A DNA stretch of 64,000 nt from Aphanomyces cochlioides (GCA_019828595.1 JAHQRK010000022.1:186001-250000); one strand, 5' to 3'; shown: positions 51,201-61,062, numbered from the stretch's first letter. Notes: generated by a model from the sequence alone, not told the origin. Numbers and translations: made by a program.

Positions 51201-52413
51201 CTCGCTCGTTGACGTTGGCGTGAAAGTCGAATTGCTGATCCAGGTTGAACTGTCGGTACTCGCTGCGGGCAGTGTCAAGGGCTTGACGGGCGGTATTAAC
51301 AATGGATGTCTCAACGAGTCCCATGTCGAATGCTCGGCGGGAAGTAAGCCACTTCATCTTGAGGCTGTTGAGTGTGTACTTCATCGAGTCAATGTACTGG
51401 CGATGACTGACTTGGAGACGCTTCTTCATTCTCTTCAACCAGCCGTACCACTTTGCGCCAAAGTTTTGAGTGTCGTCTGCGCGCATCTCGTCCAAAAGTT
51501 GATTGGCTTCGGCCTTGATCGCTGCGACTACTTGAGGGTTCTTTAAGAGCTCACGGGGGAGGCGCCAGTAACTTCGGTCGGGAGCTCGCTGCTCGCAGGA
51601 GAGGACCACTTTGTGTTCCATGTGGTCGCCTGCAAAGCTGCTTGGGGAATAGCTTGAACGTGCGTACGTTTGAGCGACGATATCTTGGTCCACAAACAGG
51701 TAGTCGAGGCGGTTGCTTCGACCAGGGCCGCTGTAAACGCGCTCGTTGGGGTGGTGCATCCTCCACGCATCGATAACACCAAGTGCTGAAAGCCAGGCAA
51801 TGCATTCCGCCTTACCAGCGTTGTGGTCTTGGCGAGGTCGAGTCGCGTCCAGATGCTCCTCCAGGGGTAAGTTGAAATCGCCTCCGACAAAGTGAATGCT
51901 GTCGTCTTCAAAGTCGCGAGGCAGGTCGTCGAAAAACGGTGCTCGAGAGTGAGCGATAACCGGGGCATAGACGTTGTGAAAGTACACAGGAACGCCGTCC
52001 CACTGAGTTCGAACAACCATGTATCTTCCAGGTCGGTCATGGGTGGTCAAGTGTTGCAGGTCGAGGAATCCAGGCATGGATCCATGGAAATACGATGCCA
52101 CACCGCAGCGCCGATTGTTGAGTGAGTCGACGCGATCAGTGCGGAGATCGTTGGTGAAAAGCTTGTATTTGCCAACGCCTACTTCGTTGTTGAGGTGGAG
52201 TTGGAAGGTTTCGAGATGTTTGATGTTATTGATTTTGGTTTCTTGAAAGAAAACGGCTTGGGTCGGAATTTGGAGTCGCCGCGCCACAAGATGTCCGTTG
52301 TCTTTCAGCCCATTGAGGTTGGCAGTGGTCAGTTCGAGTATGGGGAACTTGGTGAAGAGACCGGCCGCGACCACCTTAGCCACGGAACGCGACAGACGTT
52401 GCGTTCGCAACAT
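48259..52413 (-). CDS. tPhe-A ORF2: APE endonuclease, reverse transcriptase, C-terminal zinc-binding region (1,384 aa)
   Basis: The enzyme would cut the tRNA target and copy the element RNA onto it. Residues 24-272 are an APE/EEP endonuclease: N32 (TANLNG), E58 (QET), GGDFN 177-181, R235-Y238 (RLDY), GDH 262-264. Residues about 540-830 are RT: NYRPI 561, GFVPGRR 597, FLDFSKAYD with D631, RGVKQGCPLS 686, FADD 731-734, KYLGI 798. Residues about 1190-1260 resemble the RT zinc-binding domain (C1225, C1230, H1238, C1243). No RNase H or restriction-like endonuclease is seen. This is L1/Tx1-like architecture. ATG 52413 lies 38 nt inside ORF1, suggesting coupled translation. Confidence 0.95.
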   Translation of the reverse strand: MLRTQRLSRSVAKVVAAGLFTKFPILELTTANLNGLKDNGHLVARRLQIPTQAVFFQETKINNIKHLETFQLHLNNEVGVGKYKLFTNDLRTDRVDSLNNRRCGVASYFHGSMPGFLDLQHLTTHDRPGRYMVVRTQWDGVPVYFHNVYAPVIAHSRAPFFDDLPRDFEDDSIHFVGGDFNLPLEEHLDATRPRQDHNAGKAECIAWLSALGVIDAWRMHHPNERVYSGPGRSNRLDYLFVDQDIVAQTYARSSYSPSSFAGDHMEHKVVLSCEQRAPDRSYWRLPRELLKNPQVVAAIKAEANQLLDEMRADDTQNFGAKWYGWLKRMKKRLQVSHRQYIDSMKYTLNSLKMKWLTSRRAFDMGLVETSIVNTARQALDTARSEYRQFNLDQQFDFHANVNERGTSHFFRRPKGIKVPLSSVTINGVTSTDPSEVKAGFTSHWKNIMVTPRDQPPLNRARRRAIIRAITRRLTQEQRDALESPLTAEDLCGALKSMNPNKSPGSDGWPAAFFQISPDVFAQILLKVFNYQLTHHGHLLLQQRRSAVALLFKAGDRGDPGNYRPITLMSVEVKILSRALAYRLAQVAPYLAHPSQAGFVPGRRLHDHVMLVQALQTFCTNEDHDYYATFLDFSKAYDMVDQGFLFDVLKEMNIGPTFVSWVQLLYNTPLVQIIFNDGLGPTIRPTRGVKQGCPLSCMLFVLYLEPLGEMLRGSPDFGIPLPNGDSLTSIYFADDTTLLSSSLQAAVEQMAIVEDFCSVSGARLNVAKCMTLALNNNLDIEDIDDGGLLNVLPSEKPVKYLGILFGHRLPRDFQVQQLNDKFLAAFQTWGSRARTIQGRKLIVSTMLLSLLWHVTAAVYVPPTMVAVWQRMVNKYILGRKTQITDHHRSTICRKWQFDQKLGLGIPHVASKLRTQRLLRLQLLMQPNSPNTFAPWKLLVKRQFSRVMNKLYRDTHPFDFLTYFPNHSSKWLFLWELHPLWHDIWHQWAATPMAKRTASPPSLEELLNLPVWLTSYPALQVGPAGATSNVVKTALCRRWCRHASQNGFHCLKDFLTRQGTWPTRAAFIDRLSSNNRAAQVTLQANGAMGFAAPERAGQVYSHLTKIFDQVLRTSGVRTGTALTDIDTTSHPFKALFKDQLLSFERWPKRLVSRLAHHAPSDGKPHPVATSSRVEQQDIATYVRLIRKTCRWPPPLHGDVWFRLLFNMLPVNSRLFYLQPQQPDVICCVYTNCDAPENQHHAFHTCSRVYPLWRFHATAWRCFGVNFDWTAITNIDRFQVNERGSQLQDILFVLWALLCASNLHYIWTTHNAAKFESKEPPPPEIWQEVSFIRWHASIRRWLRLQEVDSPQRVEAISAINTLHRQPVYRPLVAKYPTLLALQPSAPN

Positions 52414-55375
52414 CTCCCAGCATGAGTGTCTGAGTGTCGGGTTGGAACATCACTTGGTTGTCGAAGGTGGGGTCCAGGGAGCCAGCCTCATGGAATTCCA
52501 GGATCGTGGTCAAGACGTATCGCGACTTCTCGTCTTCGCCGGCATACAACGTTTCCATGATATTCCAAATCAAGAGGCCGAAGCTCGTGTCAAGCAATAT
52601 GGCAGATAGCGATACGCCCGACAAACAGCGGGAGCCCAAATGAGAAGCCAGTGCAGTGACCGGGTACTTGGTAGAGGCCACGATCGCAGCATCACTGTTG
52701 TAGTACGTTGGAGCATGAATGGCCAAGAGAACTTCTGCCACAGCCAACACTTCTTCCAGGTCGCCGCGGTGGAGGGAAATCTCGTCGCCGTCAATGGTAG
52801 TATCGATGAAGTCGATGTTCTTGAATAGCTCGATGTTGCTGAAGATGGCTTGAACGTGCTCGCGGGTCATACGCACACCCCACGTCAATGAGTACAGCTG
52901 GGAGAACGGTTTGTCTCCACCCCAAGTCGCTCGAAGCCACCGATGGAGGAGGCGTTGTCTCACAAAGTACTCAAAGCATGCACGGTCTTCATCAAAAAGT
53001 CGGTGCAGTTGCAAGCCAAATTCAATCGGGGAACGCTCGAGATGGCTACACAGCATGTCGACGCGGCCGTCGTTGATGAGTTGGGCAAGGTTGAACGAGC
53101 TGTTGGTCACTGCATCTTCGACTTGGGTTGAGAGATGCAATGGAACTTTGGCTGTCTTGGTGTCGAGGTCTTGTAGTTCGGCGAGAATTTCGTCAAGAGA
53201 CATTTCTATGCGCTTGGGAACGCCATCTTGGATCTTGGTGCCGCCGACAAATTGACCGGACGTAGGGAGGTGGGGAGGGTCATCCGAGACGTCCAGCTTG
53301 GGTACAATCGTTGAGATCTTGTAATCGCCAAACTGAGCAACGTGTTCCTCGGGGTTGACACACACACGTTCGTCGAGGGCTTCAAACATGTTGGGCGAAA
53401 TCCAAGAGCGGCCATGCTCGGGGGAATCCACTTGCTGTTGCGTCTTCTTGCGCTTGCCTCTCGACGCCTTGACGCCAGTCCACTGCGGAGGGTTGGCTTG
53501 CGCAGTTTTCCGACGTTTTGGCGCCTTGGGAGTCGAAGAAGGCGGGTTGGTTGGGCTGGGAGCTGGCTTGTTCAATCCATATTGGCGGGACGTTGCATCA
53601 AGGTCCAAACGAACCAAGTTCTTGTCACGAAAATACCACCCTTGACCGTACACGCGGAGACAACGGCCCTTGAAAAGAATTTCTTCGACGAGACGGCCGT
53701 CGCGCTGTATGGTCGTTGGTACGGAGGTTCCTTCAAAGTAAAGGCGGTACCGAGAGCTCGCCATACCGCTTGAAGAGGAAACGTTGGGGTAGGAGCCCCA
53801 CAGGAAGCGTGGCTCCAACTTGGTCATGACGTCGAAGATCAGGCGCTCTTCGTCTTGATCTTGAAGGCCTTGAGGGATGTCCATGAAAAATCCGCCGAGG
53901 ACGTGCGGAACGTTCATCGTGAAGTGTTGGGACGAGCCATCTCGAGCGACTTGAATCTTAAACGCGATGCCTCGCAGCTTCGTCATCGCTTCGTGAGAGG
54001 CAACACCCCACTTGAGCATGCGGTTCGGGATGTCCTTCTCGCATCTCACAATGTCAGCAATCGCAGTGTCGAGGCCGAGGGCTTGGTTGTCGAAAAGGAT
54101 CGATGCCATGGCAGCTGAAACATCGATGGTCTTCGTGTGTGCACCCGTGGGCATCTGCAACCAGCCGACGATGCCACGCGCCGAGTGCTTCTGGATCGGG
54201 AGGGTGTCTTCAAACGTGAGGGTTCCAGCAGCACGCTTGCGAAGGAGGGGTTCGAGTTCCTCCATCGTGGGCTGGTAAGGAGCAACGTCCTTGGTCTTGA
54301 TGGCCTTGGCAGACTGAGACCGCTGTTGCGCTTGGAAGGCCCATACGTCGTTGGGGGCCTGGCGGTTGTTGGGTTGGCCACGGCCAGGTGTCTGGGCTCC
54401 GCCAGATTGAGAAATGTTTTCCAAATGCGATCCGGGTGAAGCCTGAGACGATGGCTGGCGGACTGAGTGAGAGTCCGAGTCGTGCGTCAGACCAACACTC
54501 AAGCGTGCGTCAGAGGCTTGGTCTTGTCCGGACCCTGTCCCATGGTGGACAGAGTCACACGTTTGACCTTCACTCGCGTTGGACTTCGAGAAGCTTCCAT
54601 GGGTGACTTGGTCTTGAGTATTCCCATGACCAACACTGGCCACAGGGTTGTTCGCGATTGTTCCAGATCTTGCCCGATGATTCTTCGAGAAGAGACCATC
54701 ACTCATGGAGCGACTAGTCTCGATGGGATCTTGACCTGTCGCCAGAGTGGACTTGTCGCTCGGGGGATTCTTCGAGAAGGGACCTTCACTCAGGGATGGA
54801 CTGTTCTCGAATCTTCCTTGACATGTCGTCATGTTGACGTCGGTGCTTGAGCGAGTCTTCGAGAAGCCACTATCACTCGTCGAGAGAACATTCTCGAAAG
54901 GAACAGAACCCAACGGAGTCTTGCCAGGCAAGCCACCATCACTCACGATGGACGTGGTTGATGGAGATTCTTCGGGCAAGGTCGTTGACGTCATGAGCAC
55001 ATCTTCCGAGGTTGGAACGCCGTCTTGCCAGGCTTCGTCGCAAGTGTCAGAGGTCGTTGGATCATTCGCGGGATCGCAAGCCTTCGTCGAGCGAGTCACA
55101 GGCAAGGGTTCAAAACGGCGCGGTTTCGAAGGGGTTGCACGTTGACGTGGAAACGGAACGCGCGTTGGAGTAGGGAGCGGATTCGTAGACGCGTCATGAT
55201 GCGAAGCGTTGGAAGCATCGTCGACGTCCTCTTCCAACGACGACGCCATGTCGGTATCGCTTGGGGATGGGTCAGCAACGACGATGACGTCCATATCGCT
55301 GGGGCTGGACGCCGAGGGAGAGAACGCGGAGGAGCAAGATGGGGCACGAGGGTTGGTCGAGCGGGTAGCAACCAT
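52376..55375 (-). CDS. tPhe-A ORF1 protein (999 aa)
   Basis: By position this is the LINE ORF1, expected to bind element RNA. Residues 1-340 are low-complexity and rich in Ser, Thr, Pro and Asp. Residues 145-232 hold degenerate 29-aa repeats centred on FSK. Residues about 343-591 are a core shared with tPhe-B ORF1 (DTLPIQKHS, GWLQM, LEPRFLWGSYP, RYRLYFEGT, FKGRCLRVYGQGW); the alternation of strands could be RRM-like, but I cannot assign a family. Basic patches KAPKRRK (617) and RGKRKK (639) may be nuclear signals. The last 330 residues are also conserved with tPhe-B. No CCHC knuckle is seen. The start is ATG 55375 after a 52-nt leader. Confidence 0.9.
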   Translation of the reverse strand: MVATRSTNPRAPSCSSAFSPSASSPSDMDVIVVADPSPSDTDMASSLEEDVDDASNASHHDASTNPLPTPTRVPFPRQRATPSKPRRFEPLPVTRSTKACDPANDPTTSDTCDEAWQDGVPTSEDVLMTSTTLPEESPSTTSIVSDGGLPGKTPLGSVPFENVLSTSDSGFSKTRSSTDVNMTTCQGRFENSPSLSEGPFSKNPPSDKSTLATGQDPIETSRSMSDGLFSKNHRARSGTIANNPVASVGHGNTQDQVTHGSFSKSNASEGQTCDSVHHGTGSGQDQASDARLSVGLTHDSDSHSVRQPSSQASPGSHLENISQSGGAQTPGRGQPNNRQAPNDVWAFQAQQRSQSAKAIKTKDVAPYQPTMEELEPLLRKRAAGTLTFEDTLPIQKHSARGIVGWLQMPTGAHTKTIDVSAAMASILFDNQALGLDTAIADIVRCEKDIPNRMLKWGVASHEAMTKLRGIAFKIQVARDGSSQHFTMNVPHVLGGFFMDIPQGLQDQDEERLIFDVMTKLEPRFLWGSYPNVSSSSGMASSRYRLYFEGTSVPTTIQRDGRLVEEILFKGRCLRVYGQGWYFRDKNLVRLDLDATSRQYGLNKPAPSPTNPPSSTPKAPKRRKTAQANPPQWTGVKASRGKRKKTQQQVDSPEHGRSWISPNMFEALDERVCVNPEEHVAQFGDYKISTIVPKLDVSDDPPHLPTSGQFVGGTKIQDGVPKRIEMSLDEILAELQDLDTKTAKVPLHLSTQVEDAVTNSSFNLAQLINDGRVDMLCSHLERSPIEFGLQLHRLFDEDRACFEYFVRQRLLHRWLRATWGGDKPFSQLYSLTWGVRMTREHVQAIFSNIELFKNIDFIDTTIDGDEISLHRGDLEEVLAVAEVLLAIHAPTYYNSDAAIVASTKYPVTALASHLGSRCLSGVSLSAILLDTSFGLLIWNIMETLYAGEDEKSRYVLTTILEFHEAGSLDPTFDNQVMFQPDTQTLMLGDVANATSVAFRG
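54680..54943 (-). repeat. 87-bp tandem repeats within ORF1 (29-aa units)
   Basis: TTCGAGAAG followed by a CATCACTC-like block recurs near 54683, 54770 and 54857 (spacing 87 bp), with a shorter unit near 54918. Translated units read S-D/E-G-x-F-S-K. Confidence 0.75.
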
Positions 55376-55412
55376 ATTGTCAGATAGCGTAGAGTGGTAC
55401 TGCGGGGTAGCT

Positions 55413-55429
55413 GGCAAATTGGAAACTGC
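55413..55429 (-). promoter_or_regulatory. Element A-8 initiator plus flanking promoter region
   Basis: This motif is identical to the other copies; the predicted +1 is 55427. Confidence 0.55.
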
Positions 55430-55441
55430 CGCGATAGCTCA
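55428..55441 (+). repeat. 14-nt tRNA-Phe stub between A-8 and B-9
   Basis: GCCGCGATAGCTCA is followed by the tPhe-B 3' terminus (ATGTCAATGGGG) instead of the tPhe-A one (CTGCAATGGGG). Confidence 0.93.
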
Positions 55442-55459
55442 ATGTCAATGGGGAGTCTA

Positions 55460-55483
55460 TTTGTAGTTAATGTAAACTACAAA
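55460..55483 (-). other. tPhe-B 3' UTR hairpin
   Basis: TTTGTAGTT / AACTACAAA is a perfect 9-bp stem with a 6-nt loop. The same structure is at 17994-18017 and 63604-63627. Confidence 0.6.
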
Positions 55484-55519
55484 CTAATATTGCCCGAAGG
55501 CTCATCCCATTTCCAACTG

Positions 55520-56734
55520 CTAGGCTGAATTGGAAATCAATTTGGCTTTTCGTTTTCTTGATTCGCTTCGACGTTGGGACTTCGATTTCTTCGGTGTTTG
55601 TAAGCTAACACGGCGAATATGTCGGATAAAACTGACTCTTGGCATCTGACCCAGGGGGTATACATTTTCATTGTCTTGGATCATACATAGACTTCGGTCT
55701 ATGCAGCGCTTGTATCGCTTGGCGAGGACCCAGCAATGGGATGTTGAATCAGTGACAGAAACAACCAAGAATTCTCCGTCAGGCTCATCCAATATCGCTC
55801 TACAGATATCACGAATTGGATCACCCACCGATTGCTTGAGCAGTTGACGGGAGAATATGGCGTCGTTGTAGTGGAATCCATGTGTGTATGCCAGCTTGAG
55901 AAAATCATGCATCTTGGAAGGGGGAATGCCCGCGTCTTGAGGAACTCCATGGGCCTCTTTGAAACCCGAAATGACTTCTTCGCTGAGCTCAAAATTGGAG
56001 ACATTCAAATTGGTAGCAACGATTCGGATTGCAGCCGCAAGACAAGATTTGTCACTGTTGTTGCCAATTTCTAGCCACAGAGGATCCATCGCTCGAAATT
56101 CAGCAAGCGTTGGGGCGAGACCAGTGTTCGTGAGGAAGTGGGCTCCAGCTTGTCGCCATCGTTGGTACATCGCCACGGCTTCTTGACACCCGCTGAGGTC
56201 TTTTTCGTCGAACCAGTCTTTGTCGAGTCCATCCGGGCGTTGAAACTTCCAGTTGACTTGGTATTGAATAGTTGAAATTCGATTTCGCATTGATGCCACT
56301 TCGCGGTGGTCATCGATAAACAACACTTCATCGATGTCATCATCGTCGGTTGGAATTCGCAGAGTGCGTGGGCGGTTGGTTGGGGCATCAGCCGTTGTCG
56401 CATTCGTTTGTGGCCTGGCTGGAACAGAAACATCGTCCAATAGATCCATGAGGGATGGTAGCGGAGATCCATTGTCATTGCCCAAGGGGTCAAATTCGCG
56501 GGTGCTCGAGTTCAAAATGGACATATCAGGAGTAAATTGGTGTTCTTCAGTTGTAACTGGACTTGAAGGACGAGTGTCGGATGATTGCGTCATAGGTACA
56601 GAAATCTCAACTCCATCCACTCCCTCAAGAGTAATCCCTGGAGACATCGAGCTCCCCACACCTCGTGTAGTTATGGGTCTCGACGTCTGCGCGGGGAGTA
56701 CGCTATCGGCAGTGAAAATCGTTGAAGCTTCCAT
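55520..56734 (-). CDS. tPhe-B ORF3: chromodomain-like plus papain-fold-like cysteine protease (404 aa)
   Basis: Residues 1-130 are disordered, rich in Ser, Thr and Pro. Residues about 134-195 fit a chromodomain by pattern: DEVLFIDDHR, then YQVNWK, W, EKDL, and an ending helix with AVAMYQRW (compare the family's V-I-hR, YLVKWK, W-pe-nL, Y). Residues about 220-360 carry a possible Cys-His-Asp triad in papain/OTU/Josephin order: SCLAAA (C231), SHCWVL (H333), CIDRSL (D346), with strand-like FLVVSV before the His. The C-terminus is basic (KKSKSQRRSESRKRKAK). The first ATG is 56734; the frame opens upstream without ATG after a stop. ORF2 ends 51 nt upstream of the longest frame. Both domain calls are by eye. 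Confidence 0.8.
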   Translation of the reverse strand: MEASTIFTADSVLPAQTSRPITTRGVGSSMSPGITLEGVDGVEISVPMTQSSDTRPSSPVTTEEHQFTPDMSILNSSTREFDPLGNDNGSPLPSLMDLLDDVSVPARPQTNATTADAPTNRPRTLRIPTDDDDIDEVLFIDDHREVASMRNRISTIQYQVNWKFQRPDGLDKDWFDEKDLSGCQEAVAMYQRWRQAGAHFLTNTGLAPTLAEFRAMDPLWLEIGNNSDKSCLAAAIRIVATNLNVSNFELSEEVISGFKEAHGVPQDAGIPPSKMHDFLKLAYTHGFHYNDAIFSRQLLKQSVGDPIRDICRAILDEPDGEFLVVSVTDSTSHCWVLAKRYKRCIDRSLCMIQDNENVYPLGQMPRVSFIRHIRRVSLQTPKKSKSQRRSESRKRKAKLISNSA

Positions 56735-56947
56735 TGTTGTTGTCTTGGGTAAAATCAAAAGTGAGTCTTGGAGAATTGTTTTGAGATTCTCACTGAACTT
56801 ATTCTCAGTTGCGACACTTGAGTCAGGCACGATTTGATTGGGCAGTGAAATGTTTTGCGCGGATCGTGAGTGATGGTCGCCAGGATTCCCAATCAAAAAT
56901 TCAGCTGGGATACCAAGTCAAGAATACAGCTGGGGCTTGTAATCAAA

Positions 56948-59900
56948 TTACTGGTGTTCAACTCGAAAAGACATGGGATATTTTTCGAATAGCTCGTTGT
57001 ATCCAGCTTGAGAGAAAAGGACTGAGACCGCTTCGATGATGTTTCGATAGTCGAAGTCGTCAGGCGAGAGCAAACGAATTGTTCGCCTGATGGAAGCTGT
57101 CCAACTGACAAATATAATCTCGTTCCATAGTAAAATCGGTAGAGGCCTTTTGCCATCGAACTTGGTTGCATTTCTTTGAGTCCATAAGGAGTACGTGATG
57201 GAAGCACAAAGGAGGGACCATAATTTGAATAATGCGTCATGCAGGTGTTTTCCTCGCGTATTGGTCTTGAAGCGACTGATATTCGTGGTGGTTGCCCAAT
57301 CAAACTTAACACCATAAGCTCTCCATGCTCGCTCTTGGAACATCCAAACTTGATGTACATGATGACATGTATGGAAGGCATGATGAAAAGTCTCAACATC
57401 CGAGCAATCTTCATAGACACAACAAATAGCGTCAGGGTTTTGGATCTGCATATAGGAAAACCTCGAGTTGACGGGTAACATCTTCATGTGCAATCGAAAC
57501 CATACATCGCCTTGAACAGGTGGAGGTAGATTACACACAGTACGAATGAGACGGATATACTTTGCTATGTCTTTGTCAGTTCTTGTCGTAGTCTTCATAG
57601 GATGTATAGCTTCAGTCTGGGGGGCGTGGTAAGCTAAATGCACCACGTTTTTCTTGGGCCACGACTCGAAAGGTAAATCAGCATCCTTGATTCTGGCTGT
57701 AAACGGATGTTGACAAGTCGGGACATTAGGCAGTGGCGACCCTTGCCGAATGTCAAACGATCGAACAACTTTGTCGAAGATTCGTGTGAGTTGATTGTAA
57801 ATGTCGGTTGTGCGGGGCAATGTGGCAAAGTCCATGACTCCGTCCTGGTTTAGACAAACTTGGGCAGCTGGATTGTTCGACGACATTCGGTTCACGAACA
57901 TGGTCTCTGTTGGCCAAGCGCCATGTGGGGTCAGGAAATCCTTCAGGCATCTGAGACCATTTTTGGCCCCGTGGCGGCACCAGAGACGCATGTCTTCATC
58001 TTTCACGACATTTGCTAACATCTTAGCAGAGCCGAAGTGCATTGCGTCGTAGGCTGTGAGCCATACCGGGAGGTTCAGTACCGTGTCGAGATTTGGAGGC
58101 ACGCCGATTCGCTTACTCATGTCTGTGGCTGACCAATGTTTCCAAGTATCAAGCCACAGTGGATGGAGCTCGCGAAGCAAAAGCCACTTGGAGCTTGCAT
58201 TTGGGTAGTATGAAAGAAAATCGAATGGGTGACTGTCTCGGAATAACTGATGTATTGTGCGGCTAAATTGTCGCTGTACAAGTTTCTTCCACACCAGGAT
58301 TTCACCAGGAGAATCGGCAGACATAAAGAGCTGTAAACGAAGAAGGCGTTGTGTTCGCAGCCTCGATGCAATGTGGGGGATTCCCAGGCCTAAAGGCTTG
58401 TCGTACTGCCACCTTCTATGGATTGAGGGACGGTAACTCTCATCGAGCTGGGTCTTGCGGCAAAGTATGAACTTGTTTAACATTTGTTGCCACGTAACGA
58501 CCATAGCAGGAGGCACAGGTACAACGGCTGTTACATGCCACAACATAGATAGCAACATCGTGGAGGCAATAAGCTTTCGGCCCTGCAATGTCCTTGCTCG
58601 TTTACCCCATAGTTGAAAGGACGAGATGAATTTGTCGTTGAGTTTTTGAAGTTGGGAGTCAGCCGAAAGTCGATGGCCAAAGAGAATACCAAGATATTTC
58701 GTACACTGACCAGTTGGTACGATATTGAGCAAACCATCTGCTTCGATGTCTTCTTGATCGAGATGGTCGTTGAGAACCAAGGTCATGCACTTGGAACGAT
58801 TCAGACGGGCCCCTGAAGCCGTGCAAAACTCTTCCACAATTGCCATTTGCTCCACAGCAGATTGCAGCGAGTTTGATAACAACGTCGAGTCGTCGGCAAA
58901 GAATATACTCGTAATAACTGAGTCGTGGGGGAGAGCGATTCCAAGATGTGGGGACGCTCGGAGCATCTCACCAAGAGGTTCTAGGTATAGGACGAACAGT
59001 AGGCATGATAAAGGACAGCCTTGTTTGACGCCTCGGGTAGGTCGGATCTTAGGGCCAAGCTCGCCATTGAAGAGATCTGGACCAAAGGTGAGTCGTACAA
59101 AAGAGCTACCCACGCAATGAAACCATCACCAGTGTTGACTTCTCTCAGCACATCAAGCATAAATTCTCGATCCACCATGTCGTACGCTTTCGAAAAGTCA
59201 AGGAATGTTGCATAGTAGTCGTGATCTTCGTTGGTGCAAAACGTTTGCAAAGTTTGCACAAGCAGGACGTGGTCATGCAGCCGTCGTCCTGGGACAAAGC
59301 CAGCTTGACTTGGGTGAATGAGATGAGGAGCTACTGTAGCCAGGCGATAAGCGAGGGCACGGGATAGTATCTTCACCTCCACTGACATGAGTGCAATAGG
59401 TCGGTAGTTTCCAGGATCGCCTCGATCACCAGCTTTGAAGAGCAGAGCCACAGCACTACGCCTTTGTTGAAGGAGTAGTTTACCGTGGTGGTGAAGTTGG
59501 TAGTTGAAGACCCTGACCAGGATTTCGGAGAAAGCCTCGGGTGCTACTTGGAAGAAGGCCGCTGGCCATCCATCAGGACCAGGAGACTTGTTTGGACTCA
59601 TTGTCTTGAGAGCACTACACAGCTCGGCTGCTGTGATAGGTCTGTCTAGCTCCTCGCGTTGCTCATCATTGAGTTTGCGGGAGATAAACCGTATGACAGC
59701 CCTCCGCCTCGCCCGGTTTAGCCGAGGTTGTTCGCCACGAGTGGTAGTCATTATTGCCTTCCAATGGGCAGTGAATCTCTCTTTGATAGTGGTAGGATCA
59801 GACACGGGAATGCCATCGACGTTGACCGTCGTGATAGGAACCTTGAGTCCTTGTGGCCTTCGAAAGAAGTGGCTCGTACCGCGTTCGTTGATATTTGCAT

Positions 59901-61062
59901 GAAAATCGAATTGCTGATCCATGCGGTATTGGCGATATTCGATTCTTGCGTTTTCCAGCGCCAACCGAGTAGCATCAACGGCAGCCTCGTCGAGCAAGCC
60001 AGCTTCGTATGATCGTTGTGCAGATATATGTCTCAGTTTTAGGCTTTTGAGCTCGTGTTGCATGGATTGGAGGTGGTGGCGATGACATTGTTGTAAACGT
60101 CGTTTGATTCGCTTAAGCCACCCATACCAGACGGCTCCCATGTTTGTCGATTCGTCCGCACGCATCTCAGAGAGGAGGTGTGATGCCTCTTCTCGTATGG
60201 CTTTGATGACGAGCGGGTCTTTGAGTAGCTCTCTCGGCAGCCTCCAGTAGCCACGGGTCGTGGGTGTATGACTTGTAGAGAGAACGACAGTGTGCTCCAA
60301 GTGATCTCCGGCAAAGCTGTTAGTGGCATATTTTGAGCTTTGGTAGGATTGGGCAACTAAATCTTGGTCAATGAACCAGTAGTCCAGACGATTGCTTCGT
60401 CCTGGACCGCTTGCCAGTCTTTCGTGAGGGTGGTGTAGGCGCCACGCGTCGATGACTCCTAGTTGTGACAGCCAGGCAAGACATTCGACTTTTCCAAAGG
60501 TGTGATCTTGCCGTGGTTTGGAAGCATCGAGGTGTTCGTTGACAGGAAGGTTAAAATCTCCCCCAACCAGGTGTACACTGTTAGCTTCAAAAGCGCGAGG
60601 GAGACTGTCAAAGAAACTAGCCCGATGTTGAGGGGTAACTGGCGCGTAAATGTTGTGGATGTAGACTGGGGTTTCATCCCAGTACGTTTTGATCACAATA
60701 TAACGGCCAGGGATATCGTGTTGTGATAAGTGCACCAGGCTTGAGAATCCAGGCATCGATTCGTGAAAGTATGATGCAACGCCACATCGACGGTTGTTCA
60801 AATTGTCCGTGCGGGTTGTTCGTAAGTCGTTGGTAAAAAGTTTGTACTTGCTAACACCCACTTCGTTGTCGAGGTGAGTGTGGAAAGTGTCAAGATGTTT
60901 TGCGTTGTTGAGTTTCGTTTCTTGAAAGAGAACAGCTTGTGTCGGTTTCCGAAGACGCCGTGCAACAAGATGTCCGTTTTCTTTCAGCCCATTGAGGTTG
61001 CTCGTCGTCACTTCAAGTATGGGGAGCTTGACAAAATGACCAGCCGCGACCACTTTAGCCAC
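56948..61062 (-). pseudogene. tPhe-B ORF2, one-base frameshift in the RT domain, in B-9
   Basis: The frame encodes APE endonuclease motifs (SNLNG N22, QET E48, GGDFN, NRLDY, GDH), the RT (FLDFSKAYD, FADD) and a C-terminal zinc-binding region (CCVYEDC, HHAFHTC). One T is missing at 59073/59074 (GAAGAGATC for GAAGATGATC in AB-2), between FSKAYD and RGVKQGC. The frame is therefore split into parts of 693 and about 700 codons. Unshifted length would be about 1,371 aa. There is no ATG near the start: the frame opens after a TAG about 11 codons upstream of GTG 61062, overlapping the end of ORF1. Confidence 0.92.

Larger units (their letters stand above)
48102..55427 (-). mobile_element. tPhe-A copy A-8, full length, both frames intact (7,326 bp)
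   Basis: This is the reference copy: 52-nt leader, ORF1, ORF2 with 38-nt overlap, 157-nt 3' UTR, no poly(A) tail. The RNA 3' end is ...CCCCATTGCAG and joins TGAGCTATCGCGGC of the tRNA minus strand. It is a candidate autonomous source element. Confidence 0.95.

Noticed and set aside
48259..52413. RNase H or restriction-like endonuclease domain in ORF2
   Set aside because: No DxE...D pattern or PD-D/ExK motif with a CCHC partner was seen; the endonuclease is the N-terminal APE type.
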